Below, piece after piece: positions 7,022-19,976 of a stretch of DNA of 64,000 nucleotides (position 1 is its first letter; each line of letters begins with the position of its first letter). This stretch comes from Ptiloglossa arizonensis. Lineage: Eukaryota; Arthropoda; Insecta; Hymenoptera; Colletidae. The notes under the pieces were generated by a model. That model had not been told where the DNA came from and did no database searches. It was given only the letters and a program-made list of their open reading frames with translations. The translations under genes and the position numbers were made by a program. The stretch spans positions 310,001-374,000 of the forward strand of contig NW_027478463.1 in the NCBI RefSeq assembly GCF_051014685.1, read 5' to 3'.

Positions 7022-10000
7022 GTATTTTTCCCCTAGGTCATTGTAGTTATTGGTTTCGAGTATCAGACTTGCGAAAATTTAGATGGATTCTCAACCATTC
7101 CTTAACTTCAAACTCCCGTATCTCGCGAACGGATTGACGAACTCGAGAAATTCCTGTTGCATCTGAAAGAAGAAACTCGCCCGAATACAACGGTATGTGT
7201 ATTTTTGCCCTAGGACATAGTAGTTATTGGTTTCGAGTATCAGACTTACTAAAATTTTGACGGTTTCTCAACCATTCCTTAACTTCAAACTCCCATATCT
7301 CGCGAACGGATTGACGAACTTGAGAAATTCCTGTTGCATCTGAAAGTAGAAACTCGCCCGATTACAATGGGGTGTGTACTTTTCCCCTAGGCCATTCCAG
7401 TTATTGGTTTCGAGTATCAGACAAGCGAAAATTTTGATGGTTCCTCAACCATTCCTTATCTTCAAACTCCCATATCTCGCGAACGGATTGACGAACTCGA
7501 GAAATTCCTGTTGCATCTGAAAGTAGAAACTCGCCCGATTACAACGGTATGTGCATTTTTGCCCTAGGCAATAGTAGTTATTGGTTTCGAGTATCTGACT
7601 TGAGAAATATTGATGGTTTCTCAACTATTCCTTAAATTCAATCTACCATATCTCGCGAACGGATTGACGAACTCGAGAAATTCCAGTTGCATCTGAAAGC
7701 AGAAACTCGCCCGATTACAATGGTATGTAGATTTTTGCCCTAGGCCATAATAGTTATTGGTTTCGAGTATCAGACTTGCGAAAATTTTGATGGTTTCTCA
7801 ACCATTCCTTAACTTCAAACTCCCATATCTCGCGAACGGATTGACGAACTCGAGAAATTCCTGTTGCATCTGAAAGTAGAAACTCGCCCGAATAAAACGG
7901 TATGTGTATCTTTGCCCTAGGCAATAGAAGTTATTGGTTTCGAGTATCAGACTTGCGAAAATTTTGATGGTTTCTCAAATATTCCTTAACTTCAAACTCC
8001 CATATCTCGCGAAAGGATTGACGAAATCGAGAAATTCCTGATGCATCTGAAAGCAGAAACTCGCCCGATTACCATGGTATGTGTATTATTGCCCTAGACG
8101 AAAGTAGTAATTGGTTTCGAGTATCAGACTTGCGAAAATTTTGATGGTTTCTCAACCATTCCTTTACTTCAAATTCCCATATCTCGCGAACGGATTGAGG
8201 AACTCGAGAAATTCCAGTTGCATCTGAAAGTAGAAACTCGCCCGATTACAATGGGGTGTGTACTTTTCCCCTAGGCCATTCCAGTTATTGGTTTCGAGTA
8301 TCGGACGAGCGAAAATTTTGATGGTTCCTCAACCATTCCTTATCTTCAAACTCCCATATCTCGCGAACGGATTGACGAACTCGAGAAATTCCTTTTGCAT
8401 CTGAAAGTAGAAACTCGCCCGATTACAACGGTATATGCATTTTTCCCATCGGCAATAGTACTTATTGGTTTCGAGTATCAGACTTGCGAAAATTTTGATG
8501 GTTTCTCAACCATTCCTTAACTTCAAACTCCCATATCTCGCGAACGGATTGACGAACTCGAGAAATTCCTGTTGCATCTGAAAGTAGAAACTCGCCCGAA
8601 TACAACGGTATGTGTATCTTTGCCCTAGGCAATAGAAGTTATTGGTTTCGAGTATCAGACTTGCGAAAATTTTGATGGTTTCTCAAACATTCCTTAACTT
8701 CAAACTCCCATATCTCGCGAACGGATTGACGAACTCGAGAAATTCCTGTTGCATCTGATGGTAGACGATCGCCCGATTACAACGGTATGTGTATTTTTGC
8801 CCTAGGCAATAGTAGTTATTGGTTTCGAGTATCAGACTTGCAAAAATTTTGATGATTTCTCAACCATTCCTTAACTTCAAACTCCCATATCTCGCGAACG
8901 GATTACCAACTCGAGAAATTGCAGTTGCATCTGAAAGCATAATCTCGCCCGATTACAATGCTATGTGTATTTTTGCCCTAGGCCATAGCAGTTATTGGTT
9001 TCGAGTATCAGACTTGCGAAAATTTTGATGGTTTCTCAACCATTCCGTAACTTCAAACTCCCATATTTCGCGAACGGATTGACGAACTCGAGAAATTCCT
9101 GTTGCATCTGAAAGCAGAAACTCGCCCGATTACAACGCCATGTGTATTTTTGCCCTAGGCAATTGTAGTTATTGGTTTCGAGTATCAGATTTGCGAAAAT
9201 TTTGACGGTTTCTCAACCATTCCTTAACTTCAAACTCCCATATCTCGCGAACGGATTGACGAACTCGAGAAATTCCTGTTGCATCTGAAAGTAGAAACTC
9301 GCCCGATTACAATGGGGTGTGTACTTTTCCCCTAGGCCATTCCAGTTATTGGTTTCGAGTATCAGACAAGCGAAAATTTTGATGGTTCCTCAACCATTCC
9401 TTAACTTCAAACTCCCATATCTCGCGAACGGATTGACGAACTCGAGAAATTCCTCTTGCATCTGAAAGTAGAAACTCGCCCGATTACAACGGTATATGCA
9501 TTTTTCCCATCGGCAATAGTACTTATTGGTTTCGAGTATCAGACTTGCGAAAATTTTGATGGTTTCTCAACCATTCCTTAACTTCAAACTCCCATATCTC
9601 GCGAACGGATTGACGAACTCGAGAAATTCCTTTTGCATCTGAAGGTAGAAACTCGCCCGATTACAAAGGTATGTGTATTTTTGCCCTAGGCAATTGTAGT
9701 CATTGGTTTCGAGTATCAGACTTGCGAAAATTTTGACGGTTTCTCAACCATTTCTTAACTTCAAACTCCCATATCTCGCGAACGGATTGACGAACTCGAG
9801 AAATTCCTGTTGCATCTGAAAGTAGAAACTCGCCCGAATACAACGGTATTTGTATTTTTGCCCTAGGCAATAGAAGTGATTGTTTTCGAGTATCAGACTT
9901 GCGAAAATTTTGATGGTTTCTCAACCATTCCTTAACTTCAAACTCCCATATCTCGCGAACGGATTGACGAACTCGAGAAATTCCTGTTGCATCTGAAAGC

Positions 10001-10465
10001 AGAAACTCGCCCGATTACCACGGTATGTGTATTTTTCCCCTAGGTCATTGTAGTTATTGGTTTCGAGTATCAGACTTGCGAAAATTTAGATGGATTCTCA
10101 ACCATTCCTTAACTTCAAACTCCCGTATCTCGCGAACGGATTGACGAACTCGAGAAATTCCTGTTGCATCTGAAAGTAGAAACTCGCCCGAATACAACGG
10201 TATGTGTATTTTTGCCCTAGGACATAGTAGTTATTGGTTTCGAGTATCAGACTTACTAAAATTTTGACGGTTTCTCAACCATTCCTTAACTTCAAACTCC
10301 CATATCTCGCGAACGGATTGACGAACTCGAGAAATTCCTGTTGCATCTGAAAGTAGAAACTCGCCCGATTACAATGGGGTGTGTACTTTTCCCCTAGGCC
10401 ATTCCAGTTATTGGTTTCGAGTATCAGACAAGCGAAAATTTTGATGGTTCCTCAACCATTCCTTA

Positions 10466-11842
10466 ATTTCAAACTCCCATATCTCGCGAACGGATTGACG
10501 AACTCGAGAAATTCCTGTTGCATCTGAAAGCAGAAACTCGCCCGATTACCACGGTATGTGTATTTTTCCCCTAGGTCATTGTAGATATTGGTTTCGAGTA
10601 TCAGACTTGCGAAAATTTAGATGGATTCTCAACCATTCCTTAACTTCAAACTCCCGTATCTCGCGAACGGATTACCAACTCGAGAAAATCGAGTTGCATC
10701 TGAATGCATCATCTCGCCCGATTACAATGCTATGTGTATTTTTGCCCTAGGCCTTTGTAGTTATTGGTTTCGAGTATCAGACTTGCGAAAATTTTGACGG
10801 TTTCTCAACCATTACTTAACTTCAAACTCCCATATCTCGCGAACGGATTGACGAACTCGAGAAATTCCTGTTGCATCTGAAAGTAGAAACTCGCCCGAAT
10901 ACAACGGTATGTGTATTTTTGCCCTAGGCAATAGAAGTTATTGGTTTGGAGTATCAGACTTGCGAAAATTTTGATGGTTTCTCAACCATTCCGTAACTTC
11001 AAACTCCCACATCTCGCGAACGGATTGACAAACTCGAGAAATTCCTGTTGCATCTGAAAGCAGAAACTCGCCCGATTACAATGGCATGTGTATTTTTGCC
11101 CTGGGCCATAGTGGTTATTGGTTTCGTGTATCAGACTTGCGAAAATTTTGATGGTTCCTCAACCATTCCTTAACTTCAAACTCCCATATTTCGCGAACGG
11201 ATTGACGAACTCGAGAAATTCCTGTTGCATCTGAAAGCAGAAACTCGCCCGATTACAAAGGTATGTGTATTTTTGCCCTAGGCAATAGTAGTTATTGGTT
11301 TCGAGCATCAGACTTGCGAAAATTTTTATGGTTTCTCAACCATTCTTTAACTTCAAACTCCCATATCTAGCGAACGGATTGATGAACTCGAGAAATGCCT
11401 GTTGCATCTGAGAGTAGAAACTCGCCCGATTACAAAGGTATGTGTATTTTTGCCCTAGGCAATTGTAGTTATTGGTTTCGAGTATCAGACTTGCGAAATA
11501 TTGATGGTTTCTCAACCATTCCTTAACTTCAAACTCCCACATCTCGCGAACGGATTGACGAACTCGAGAAACTCCTGTTGCATCTGAAAGCAGAAACTCG
11601 CCCGATTACCACGGTATGTGTATTTTTCCCCTAGGTCATTGTAGTTATTGGTTTCGAGTATCAGACTTGCGAAAATTTAGATGGATTCTCAACCATTCCT
11701 TAACTTCAAACTCCCGTATCTCGCGAACGGATTACCAACTCGAGAAATTCCAGTTGCATCTGAATGCATCATCTCGCCCGATTACAATGCTATGTGTATT
11801 TTTGCCCTAGGCCTTTGTAGTTATTGGTTTCGAGTATCAGAC
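10466..11842. repeat. B-type satellite monomers sandwiched inside block A
   Basis: This stretch has the subtypes typical of block B: GGTTTGGAGTATCAG, GGTTTCGTGTATCAG with CCCTGGGCC, and GAGAAACTCCTG. A-type order resumes near 12190 after a short mixed zone. The same sequence appears at 18600-19976, where it leads into block B proper. Confidence 0.75.
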
Positions 11843-14800
11843 AAGCGAAAATTTTGATGGTTCCTCAACCATTCCTTATCTTCAAACTCCCATATCTCGC
11901 GAACGGATTGACGAACTCGAGAAATTCCTGTTGCATCTGAAAGTAGAAACTCGCCCGATTACAACGGTATGTGCATTTTTGCCCTAGGCAATAGTAGTTA
12001 TTGGTTTCGAGTATCTGACTTGAGAAATATTGATGGTTTCTCAACCATTCCTTAACTTCAAACTCCCACATCTCGCGAACGGATTGACGAACTCGAGAAA
12101 CTCCTGTTGCATCTGAAAGCAGAAACTCGCCCGATTACCACGGTATGTGTATTTTTCCCCTAGGTCATTGTAGTTATTGGTTTCGAGTATCAGACTTGCG
12201 AAAATTTTGACGGTTTCTCAACCATTCCTTAACTTCAAACTCCCGTATCTCGCGAACGGATTGACGAATTCGAGAAATTCCTGTTGCATCTGAAAGAAGA
12301 AACTCGCCCGAATACAACGGTATGTGTATTTTTGCCCTAGGACATAGTAGTTATTGGTTTCGAGTATCAGACTTACTAAAATATTGACGGTTTCTCAACC
12401 ATTCCTTAACTTCAAACTCCCATATCTCGCGAACGGATTGACGAACTCGAGAAATTCCTGTTGCATCTGAAAGTAGAAACTCGCCCGATTACAATGGGGT
12501 GTGTACTTTTCCCCTAGGCCATTCCAGTTATTGGTTTCGAGTATCAGACAAGCGAAAATTTTGATGGTTCCTCAACCATTCCTTATCTTCAAACTCCCAT
12601 ATCTCGCGAACGGATTGACGAACTCGAGAAATTCCTGTTGCATCTGAAAGTAGAAACTCGCCCGATTACAACGGTATGTGCATTTTTGCCCTAGGCAATA
12701 GTAGTTATTGGTTTCGAGTATCTGACTTGAGAAATATTGATGGTTTCTCAACTATTCCTTAAATTCAATCTACCATATCTCGCGAACGGATTGACGAACT
12801 CGAGAAATTCCAGTTGCATCTGAAAGCAGAAACTCGCCCGATTACAATGGTATGTAGATTTTTGCCCTAGGCCATAATAGTTATTGGTTTCGAGTATCAG
12901 ACTTGCGAAAATTTTGATGGTTTCTCAACCATTCCTTAACTTCAAACTCCCATATCTCGCGAACGGATTGACGAACTCGAGAAATTCCTGTTGCATCTGA
13001 AAGTAGAAACTCGCCCGAATACAACGGTATGTGTATCTTTGCCCTAGGCAATAGAAGTTATTGGTTTCGAGTATCAGACTTGCGAAAATTTTGATGGTTT
13101 CTCAAATATTCCTTAACTTCAAACTCCCATATCTCGCGAAAGGATTGACGAAATCGAGAAATTCCTGATGCATCTGAAAGCAGAAACTCGCCCGATTACC
13201 ATGGTATGTGTATTTTTGCCCTAGACGAAAGTAGTAATTGGTTTCGAGTATCAGACTTGCGAAAATTTTGATGGTTTCTCAACCATTCCTTTACTTCAAA
13301 TTCCCATATCTCGCGAACGGATTGAGGAACTCGAGAAATTCCAGTTGCATCTGAAAGTAGAAACTCGCCCGATTACAATGGGGTGTGTACTTTTCCCCTA
13401 GGCCATTCCAGTTATTGGTTTCGAGTATCGGACGAGCGAAAATTTTGATGGTTCCTCAACCATTCCTTATCTTCAAACTCCCATATCTCGCGAACGGATT
13501 GACGAACTCGAGAAATTCCTTTTGCATCTGAAAGTAGAAACTCGCCCGATTACAACGGTATATGCATTTTTCCCATCGGCAATAGTACTTATTGGTTTCG
13601 AGTATCAGACTTGCGAAAATTTTGATGGTTTCTCAACCATTCCTTAACTTCAAACTCCCATATCTCGCGAACGGATTGACGAACTCGAGAAATTCCTGTT
13701 GCATCTGAAAGTAGAAACTCGCCCGAATACAACGGTATGTGTATCTTTGCCCTAGGCAATAGAAGTTATTGGTTTCGAGTATCAGACTTGCGAAAATTTT
13801 GATGGTTTCTCAAACATTCCTTAACTTCAAACTCCCATATCTCGCGAACGGATTGACGAACTCGAGAAATTCCTGTTGCATCTGATGGTAGACGATCGCC
13901 CGATTACAACGGTATGTGTATTTTTGCCCTAGGCAATAGTAGTTATTGGTTTCGAGTATCAGACTTGCAAAAATTTTGATGATTTCTCAACCATTCCTTA
14001 ACTTCAAACTCCCATATCTCGCGAACGGATTACCAACTCGAGAAATTGCAGTTGCATCTGAAAGCATAATCTCGCCCGATTACAATGCTATGTGTATTTT
14101 TGCCCTAGGGCATAGCAGTTATTGGTTTCGAGTATCAGACTTGCGAAAATTTTGATGGTTTCTCAACCATTCCGTAACTTCAAACTCCCATATTTCGCGA
14201 ACGGATTGACGAACTCGAGAAATTCCTGTTGCATCTGAAAGCAGAAACTCGCCCGATTACAACGCCATGTGTATTTTTGCCCTAGGCAATTGTAGTTATT
14301 GGTTTCGAGTATCAGATTTGCGAAAATTTTGACGGTTTCTCAACCATTCCTTAACTTCAAACTCCCATATCTCGCGAACGGATTGACGAACTCGAGAAAT
14401 TCCTGTTGCATCTGAAAGTAGAAACTCGCCCGATTACAATGGGGTGTGTACTTTTCCCCTAGGCCATTCCAGTTATTGGTTTCGAGTATCAGACAAGCGA
14501 AAATTTTGATGGTTCCTCAACCATTCCTTAACTTCAAACTCCCATATCTCGCGAACGGATTGACGAACTCGAGAAATTCCTCTTGCATCTGAAAGTAGAA
14601 ACTCGCCCGATTACAACGGTATATGCATTTTTCCCATCGGCAATAGTACTTATTGGTTTCGAGTATCAGACTTGCGAAAATTTTGATGGTTTCTCAACCA
14701 TTCCTTAACTTCAAACTCCCATATCTCGCGAACGGATTGACGAACTCGAGAAATTCCTTTTGCATCTGAAGGTAGAAACTCGCCCGATTACAAAGGTATG

Positions 14801-14977
14801 TGTATTTTTGCCCTAGGCAATTGTAGTCATTGGTTTCGAGTATCAGACTTGCGAAAATTTTGACGGTTTCTCAACCATTCCTTAACTTCAAACTCCCATA
14901 TCTCGCGAACGGATTGACGAACTCGAGAAATTCCTGTTGCATCTGAAAGTAGAAACTCGCCCGAATACAACGGTATT

Positions 14978-17900
14978 TGTATTTTTGCCCTAGGCAATAG
15001 AAGTGATTGTTTTCGAGTATCAGACTTGCGAAAATTTTGATGGTTTCTCAACCATTCCTTAACTTCAAACTCCCATATCTCGCGAACGGATTGACGAACT
15101 CGAGAAATTCCTGTTGCATCTGAAAGCAGAAACTCGCCCGATTACCACGGTATGTGTATTTTTCCCCTAGGTCATTGTAGTTATTGGTATCGAGTATCAG
15201 ACTTGCGAAAATTTAGATGGATTCTCAACCATTCCTTAACTTCAAACTCCCGTATCTCGCGAACGGATTGACGAACTCGAGAAATTCCTGTTGCATCTGA
15301 AAGAAGAAACTCGCCCGAATACAACGGTATGTGTATTTTTGCCCTAGGACATAGTAGTTATTGGTTTCGAGTATCAGACTTACTAAAATTTTGACGGTTT
15401 CTCAACCATTCCTTAACTTCAAACTCCCATATCTCGCGAACGGATTGACGAACTCGAGAAATTCCTGTTGCATCTGAAAGTAGAAACTCGCCCGATTACA
15501 ATGGGGTGTGTACTTTTCCCCTAGGCCATTCCAGTTATTGGTTTCGAGTATCAGACAAGCGAAAATTTTGATGGTTCCTCAACCATTCCTTATCTTCAAA
15601 CTCCCATATCTCGCGAACGGATTGACGAACTCGAGAAATTCCTGTTGCATCTGAAAGTAGAAACTCGCCCGATTACAACGGTATGTGCATTTTTGCCCTA
15701 GGCAATAGTAGTTATTGGTTTCGAGTATCTGACTTGAGAAATATTGATGGTTTCTCAACTATTCCTTAAATTCAATCTACCATATCTCGCGAACGGATTG
15801 ACGAACTCGAGAAATTCCAGTTGCATCTGAAAGCAGAAACTCGCCCGATTACAATGGTATGTAGATTTTTGCCCTAGGCCATAATAGTTATTGGTTTCGA
15901 GTATCAGACTTGCGAAAATTTTGATGGTTTCTCAACCATTCCTTAACTTCAAACTCCCATATCTCGCGAACGGATTGACGAACTCGAGAAATTCCTGTTG
16001 CATCTGAAAGTAGAAACTCGCCCGAATACAACGGTATGTGTATCTTTGCCCTAGGCAATAGAAGTTATTGGTTTCGAGTATCAGACTTGCGAAAATTTTG
16101 ATGGTTTCTCAAATATTCCTTAACTTCAAACTCCCATATCTCGCGAAAGGATTGACGAAATCGAGAAATTCCTGATGCATCTGAAAGCAGAAACTCGCCC
16201 GATTACCATGGTATGTGTATTTTTGCCCTAGACGAAAGTAGTAATTGGTTTCGAGTATCAGACTTGCGAAAATTTTGATGGTTTCTCAACCATTCCTTTA
16301 CTTCAAATTCCCATATCTCGCGAACGGATTGAGGAACTCGAGAAATTCCAGTTGCATCTGAAAGTAGAAACTCGCCCGATTACAATGGGGTGTGTACTTT
16401 TCCCCTAGGCCATTCCAGTTATTGGTTTCGAGTATCGGACGAGCGAAAATTTTGATGGTTCCTCAACCATTCCTTATCTTCAAACTCCCATATCTCGCGA
16501 ACGGATTGACGAACTCGAGAAATTCCTTTTGCATCTGAAAGTAGAAACTCGCCCGATTACAACGGTATATGCATTTTTCCCATCGGCAATAGTACTTATT
16601 GGTTTCGAGTATCAGACTTGCGAAAATTTTGATGGTTTCTCAACCATTCCTTAACTTCAAACTCCCATATCTCGCGAACGGATTGACGAACTCGAGAAAT
16701 TCCTGTTGCATCTGAAAGTAGAAACTCGCCCGAATACAACGGTATGTGTATCTTTGCCCTAGGCAATAGAAGTTATTGGTTTCGAGTATCAGACTTGCGA
16801 AAATTTTGATGGTTTCTCAAACATTCCTTAACTTCAAACTCCCATATCTCGCGAACGGATTAACGAACTCGAGAAATTCCTGTTGCATCTGATGGTAGAC
16901 GATCGCCCGATTACAACGGTATGTGTATTTTTGCCCTAGGCAATAGTAGTTATTGGTTTCGAGTATCAGACTTGCAAAAATTTTGATGATTTCTCAACCA
17001 TTCCTTAACTTCAAACTCCCATATCTCGCGAACGGATTACCAACTCGAGAAATTGCAGTTGCATCTGAAAGCATAATCTCGCCCGATTACAATGCTATGT
17101 GTATTTTTGCCCTAGGCCATAGCAGTTATTGGTTTCGAGTATCAGACTTGCGAAAATTTTGATGGTTTCTCAACCATTCCGTAACTTCAAACTCCCATAT
17201 TTCGCGAACGGATTGACGAACTCGAGAAATTCCTGTTGCATCTGAAAGCAGAAACTCGCCCGATTACAACGCCATGTGTATTTTTGCCCTAGGCAATTGT
17301 AGTTATTGGTTTCGAGTATCAGATTTGCGAAAATTTTGACGGTTTCTCAACCATTCCTTAACTTCAAACTCCCATATCTCGCGAACGGATTGACGAACTC
17401 GAGAAATTCCTGTTGCATCTGAAAGTAGAAACTCGCCCGATTACAATGGGGTGTGTACTTTTCCCCTAGGCCATTCCAGTTATTGGTTTCGAGTATCAGA
17501 CAAGCGAAAATTTTGATGGTTCCTCAACCATTCCTTAACTTCAAACTCCCATATCTCGCGAACGGATTGACGAACTCGAGAAATTCCTCTTGCATCTGAA
17601 AGTAGAAACTCGCCCGATTACAACGGTATATGCATTTTTCCCATCGGCAATAGTACTTATTGGTTTCGAGTATCAGACTTGCGAAAATTTTGATGGTTTC
17701 TCAACCATTCCTTAACTTCAAACTCCCATATCTCGCGAACGGATTGACGAACTCGAGAAATTCCTTTTGCATCTGAAGGTAGAAACTCGCCCGATTACAA
17801 AGGTATGTGTATTTTTGCCCTAGGCAATTGTAGTCATTGGTTTCGAGTATCAGACCAGCGAAAATTTTGACGGTTTCTCAACCATTTCTTAACTTCAAAC

Positions 17901-19976
17901 TCCCATATCTCGCGAACGGATTGACGAACTCGAGAAATTCCTGTTGCATCTGAAAGTAGAAACTCGCCCGAATACAACGGTATTTGTATTTTTGCCCTAG
18001 GCAATAGAAGTGATTGTTTTCGAGTATCAGACTTGCGAAAATTTTGATGGTTTCTCAACCATTCCTTAACTTCAAACTCCCATATCTCGCGAACGGATTG
18101 ACGAACTCGAGAAATTCCTGTTGCATCGGAAAGCAGAAACTCGCCCGATTACCACGGTATGTGTATTTTTCCCCTAGGTCATTGTAGTTATTGGTTTCGA
18201 GTATCAGACTTGCGAAAATTTAGATGGATTCTCAACCATTCCTTAACTTCAAACTCCCGTATCTCGCGAACGGATTGACGAACTCGAGAAATTCCTGTTG
18301 CATCTGAAAGTAGAAACTCGCCCGAATACAACGGTATGTGTATTTTTGCCCTAGGACATAGTAGTTATTGGTTTCGAGTATCAGACTTACTAAAATTTTG
18401 ACGGTTTCTCAACCATTCCTTAACTTCAAACTCCCATATCTCGCGAACGGATTGACGAACTCGAGAAATTCCTGTTGCATCTGAAAGTAGAAACTCGCCC
18501 GATTACAATGGGGTGTGTACTTTTCCCCTAGGCCATTCCAGTTATTGGTTTCGAGTATCAGACAAGCGAAAATTTTGATGGTTCCTCAACCATTCCTTAA
18601 TTTCAAACTCCCATATCTCGCGAACGGATTGACGAACTCGAGAAATTCCTGTTGCATCTGAAAGCAGAAACTCGCCCGATTACCACGGTATGTGTATTTT
18701 TCCCCTAGGTCATTGTAGATATTGGTTTCGAGTATCAGACTTGCGAAAATTTAGATGGATTCTCAACCATTCCTTAACTTCAAACTCCCGTATCTCGCGA
18801 ACGGATTACCAACTCGAGAAAATCGAGTTGCATCTGAATGCATCATCTCGCCCGATTACAATGCTATGTGTATTTTTGCCCTAGGCCTTTGTAGTTATTG
18901 GTTTCGAGTATCAGACTTGCGAAAATTTTGACGGTTTCTCAACCATTACTTAACTTCAAACTCCCATATCTCGCGAACGGATTGACGAACTCGAGAAATT
19001 CCTGTTGCATCTGAAAGTAGAAACTCGCCCGAATACAACGGTATGTGTATTTTTGCCCTAGGCAATAGAAGTTATTGGTTTGGAGTATCAGACTTGCGAA
19101 AATTTTGATGGTTTCTCAACCATTCCGTAACTTCAAACTCCCACATCTCGCGAACGGATTGACAAACTCGAGAAATTCCTGTTGCATCTGAAAGCAGAAA
19201 CTCGCCCGATTACAATGGCATGTGTATTTTTGCCCTGGGCCATAGTGGTTATTGGTTTCGTGTATCAGACTTGCGAAAATTTTGATGGTTCCTCAACCAT
19301 TCCTTAACTTCAAACTCCCATATTTCGCGAACGGATTGACGAACTCGAGAAATTCCTGTTGCATCTGAAAGCAGAAACTCGCCCGATTACAAAGGTATGT
19401 GTATTTTTGCCCTAGGCAATAGTAGTTATTGGTTTCGAGTATCAGACTTGCGAAAATTTTTATGGTTTCTCAACCATTCTTTAACTTCAAACTCCCATAT
19501 CTAGCGAACGGATTGATGAACTCGAGAAATTCCTGTTGCATCTGAGAGTAGAAACTCGCCCGATTACAAAGGTATGTGTATTTTTGCCCTAGGCAATTGT
19601 AGTTATTGGTTTCGAGTATCAGACTTGCGAAATATTGATGGTTTCTCAACCATTCCTTAACTTCAAACTCCCACATCTCGCGAACGGATTGACGAACTCG
19701 AGAAACTCCTGTTGCATCTGAAAGCAGAAACTCGCCCGATTACCACGGTATGTGTATTTTTCCCCTAGGTCATTGTAGTTATTGGTTTCGAGTATCAGAC
19801 TTGCGAAAATTTAGATGGATTCTCAACCATTCCTTAACTTCAAACTCCCGTATCTCGCGAACGGATTACCAACTCGAGAAATTCCAGTTGCATCTGAATG
19901 CATCATCTCGCCCGATTACAATGCTATGTGTATTTTTGCCCTAGGCCTTTGTAGTTATTGGTTTCGAGTATCAGAC
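14978..19976. repeat. 5.0-kb block, copy 2 of an 8134-bp-offset duplication
   Basis: Partner of 6844-11842. Private changes in this copy include AGACCAGCG near 17855 in place of AGACTTGCG. From 19977 onward the sequence continues as block B, whereas copy 1 returns to A-type monomers. Confidence 0.85.

Larger units (their letters stand above)
6844..11842. repeat. 5.0-kb block, copy 1 of an 8134-bp-offset duplication
   Basis: About 28 monomers that recur at 14978-19976, shifted by 46 monomers. Few substitutions were seen; for example 7890 region AATAAAACGG versus AATACAACGG, 9993 region CATCTGAAAG versus CATCGGAAAG, and 11306 GAGCATCAG versus GAGTATCAG. The match stops exactly where this copy reads AGAC-AAGCG and the other reads AGAC-TTGCG. 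The block spans the end of the A-type HOR and the start of B-type monomers. Confidence 0.85.
5832..18599. repeat. Satellite array, block A right of the LINE (17-monomer HOR)
   Basis: Only 177/176-bp monomers. Anchor monomers at about 4791, 8819, 13946 and 16953 are spaced 3184 bp (after subtracting the LINE), 5127 bp and 3007 bp, that is 18, 29 and 17 monomers. The second anchor subtype keeps an exact 881-bp distance from the first at 8819/9700, 13946/14827 and 16953/17834, so subtype order is preserved. The 18-mer has one extra monomer near 6844; the 29-mer is a 17-mer with 12 monomers added from about 10466 to 12366. No gene, tRNA or other insertion was seen. Confidence 0.95.
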
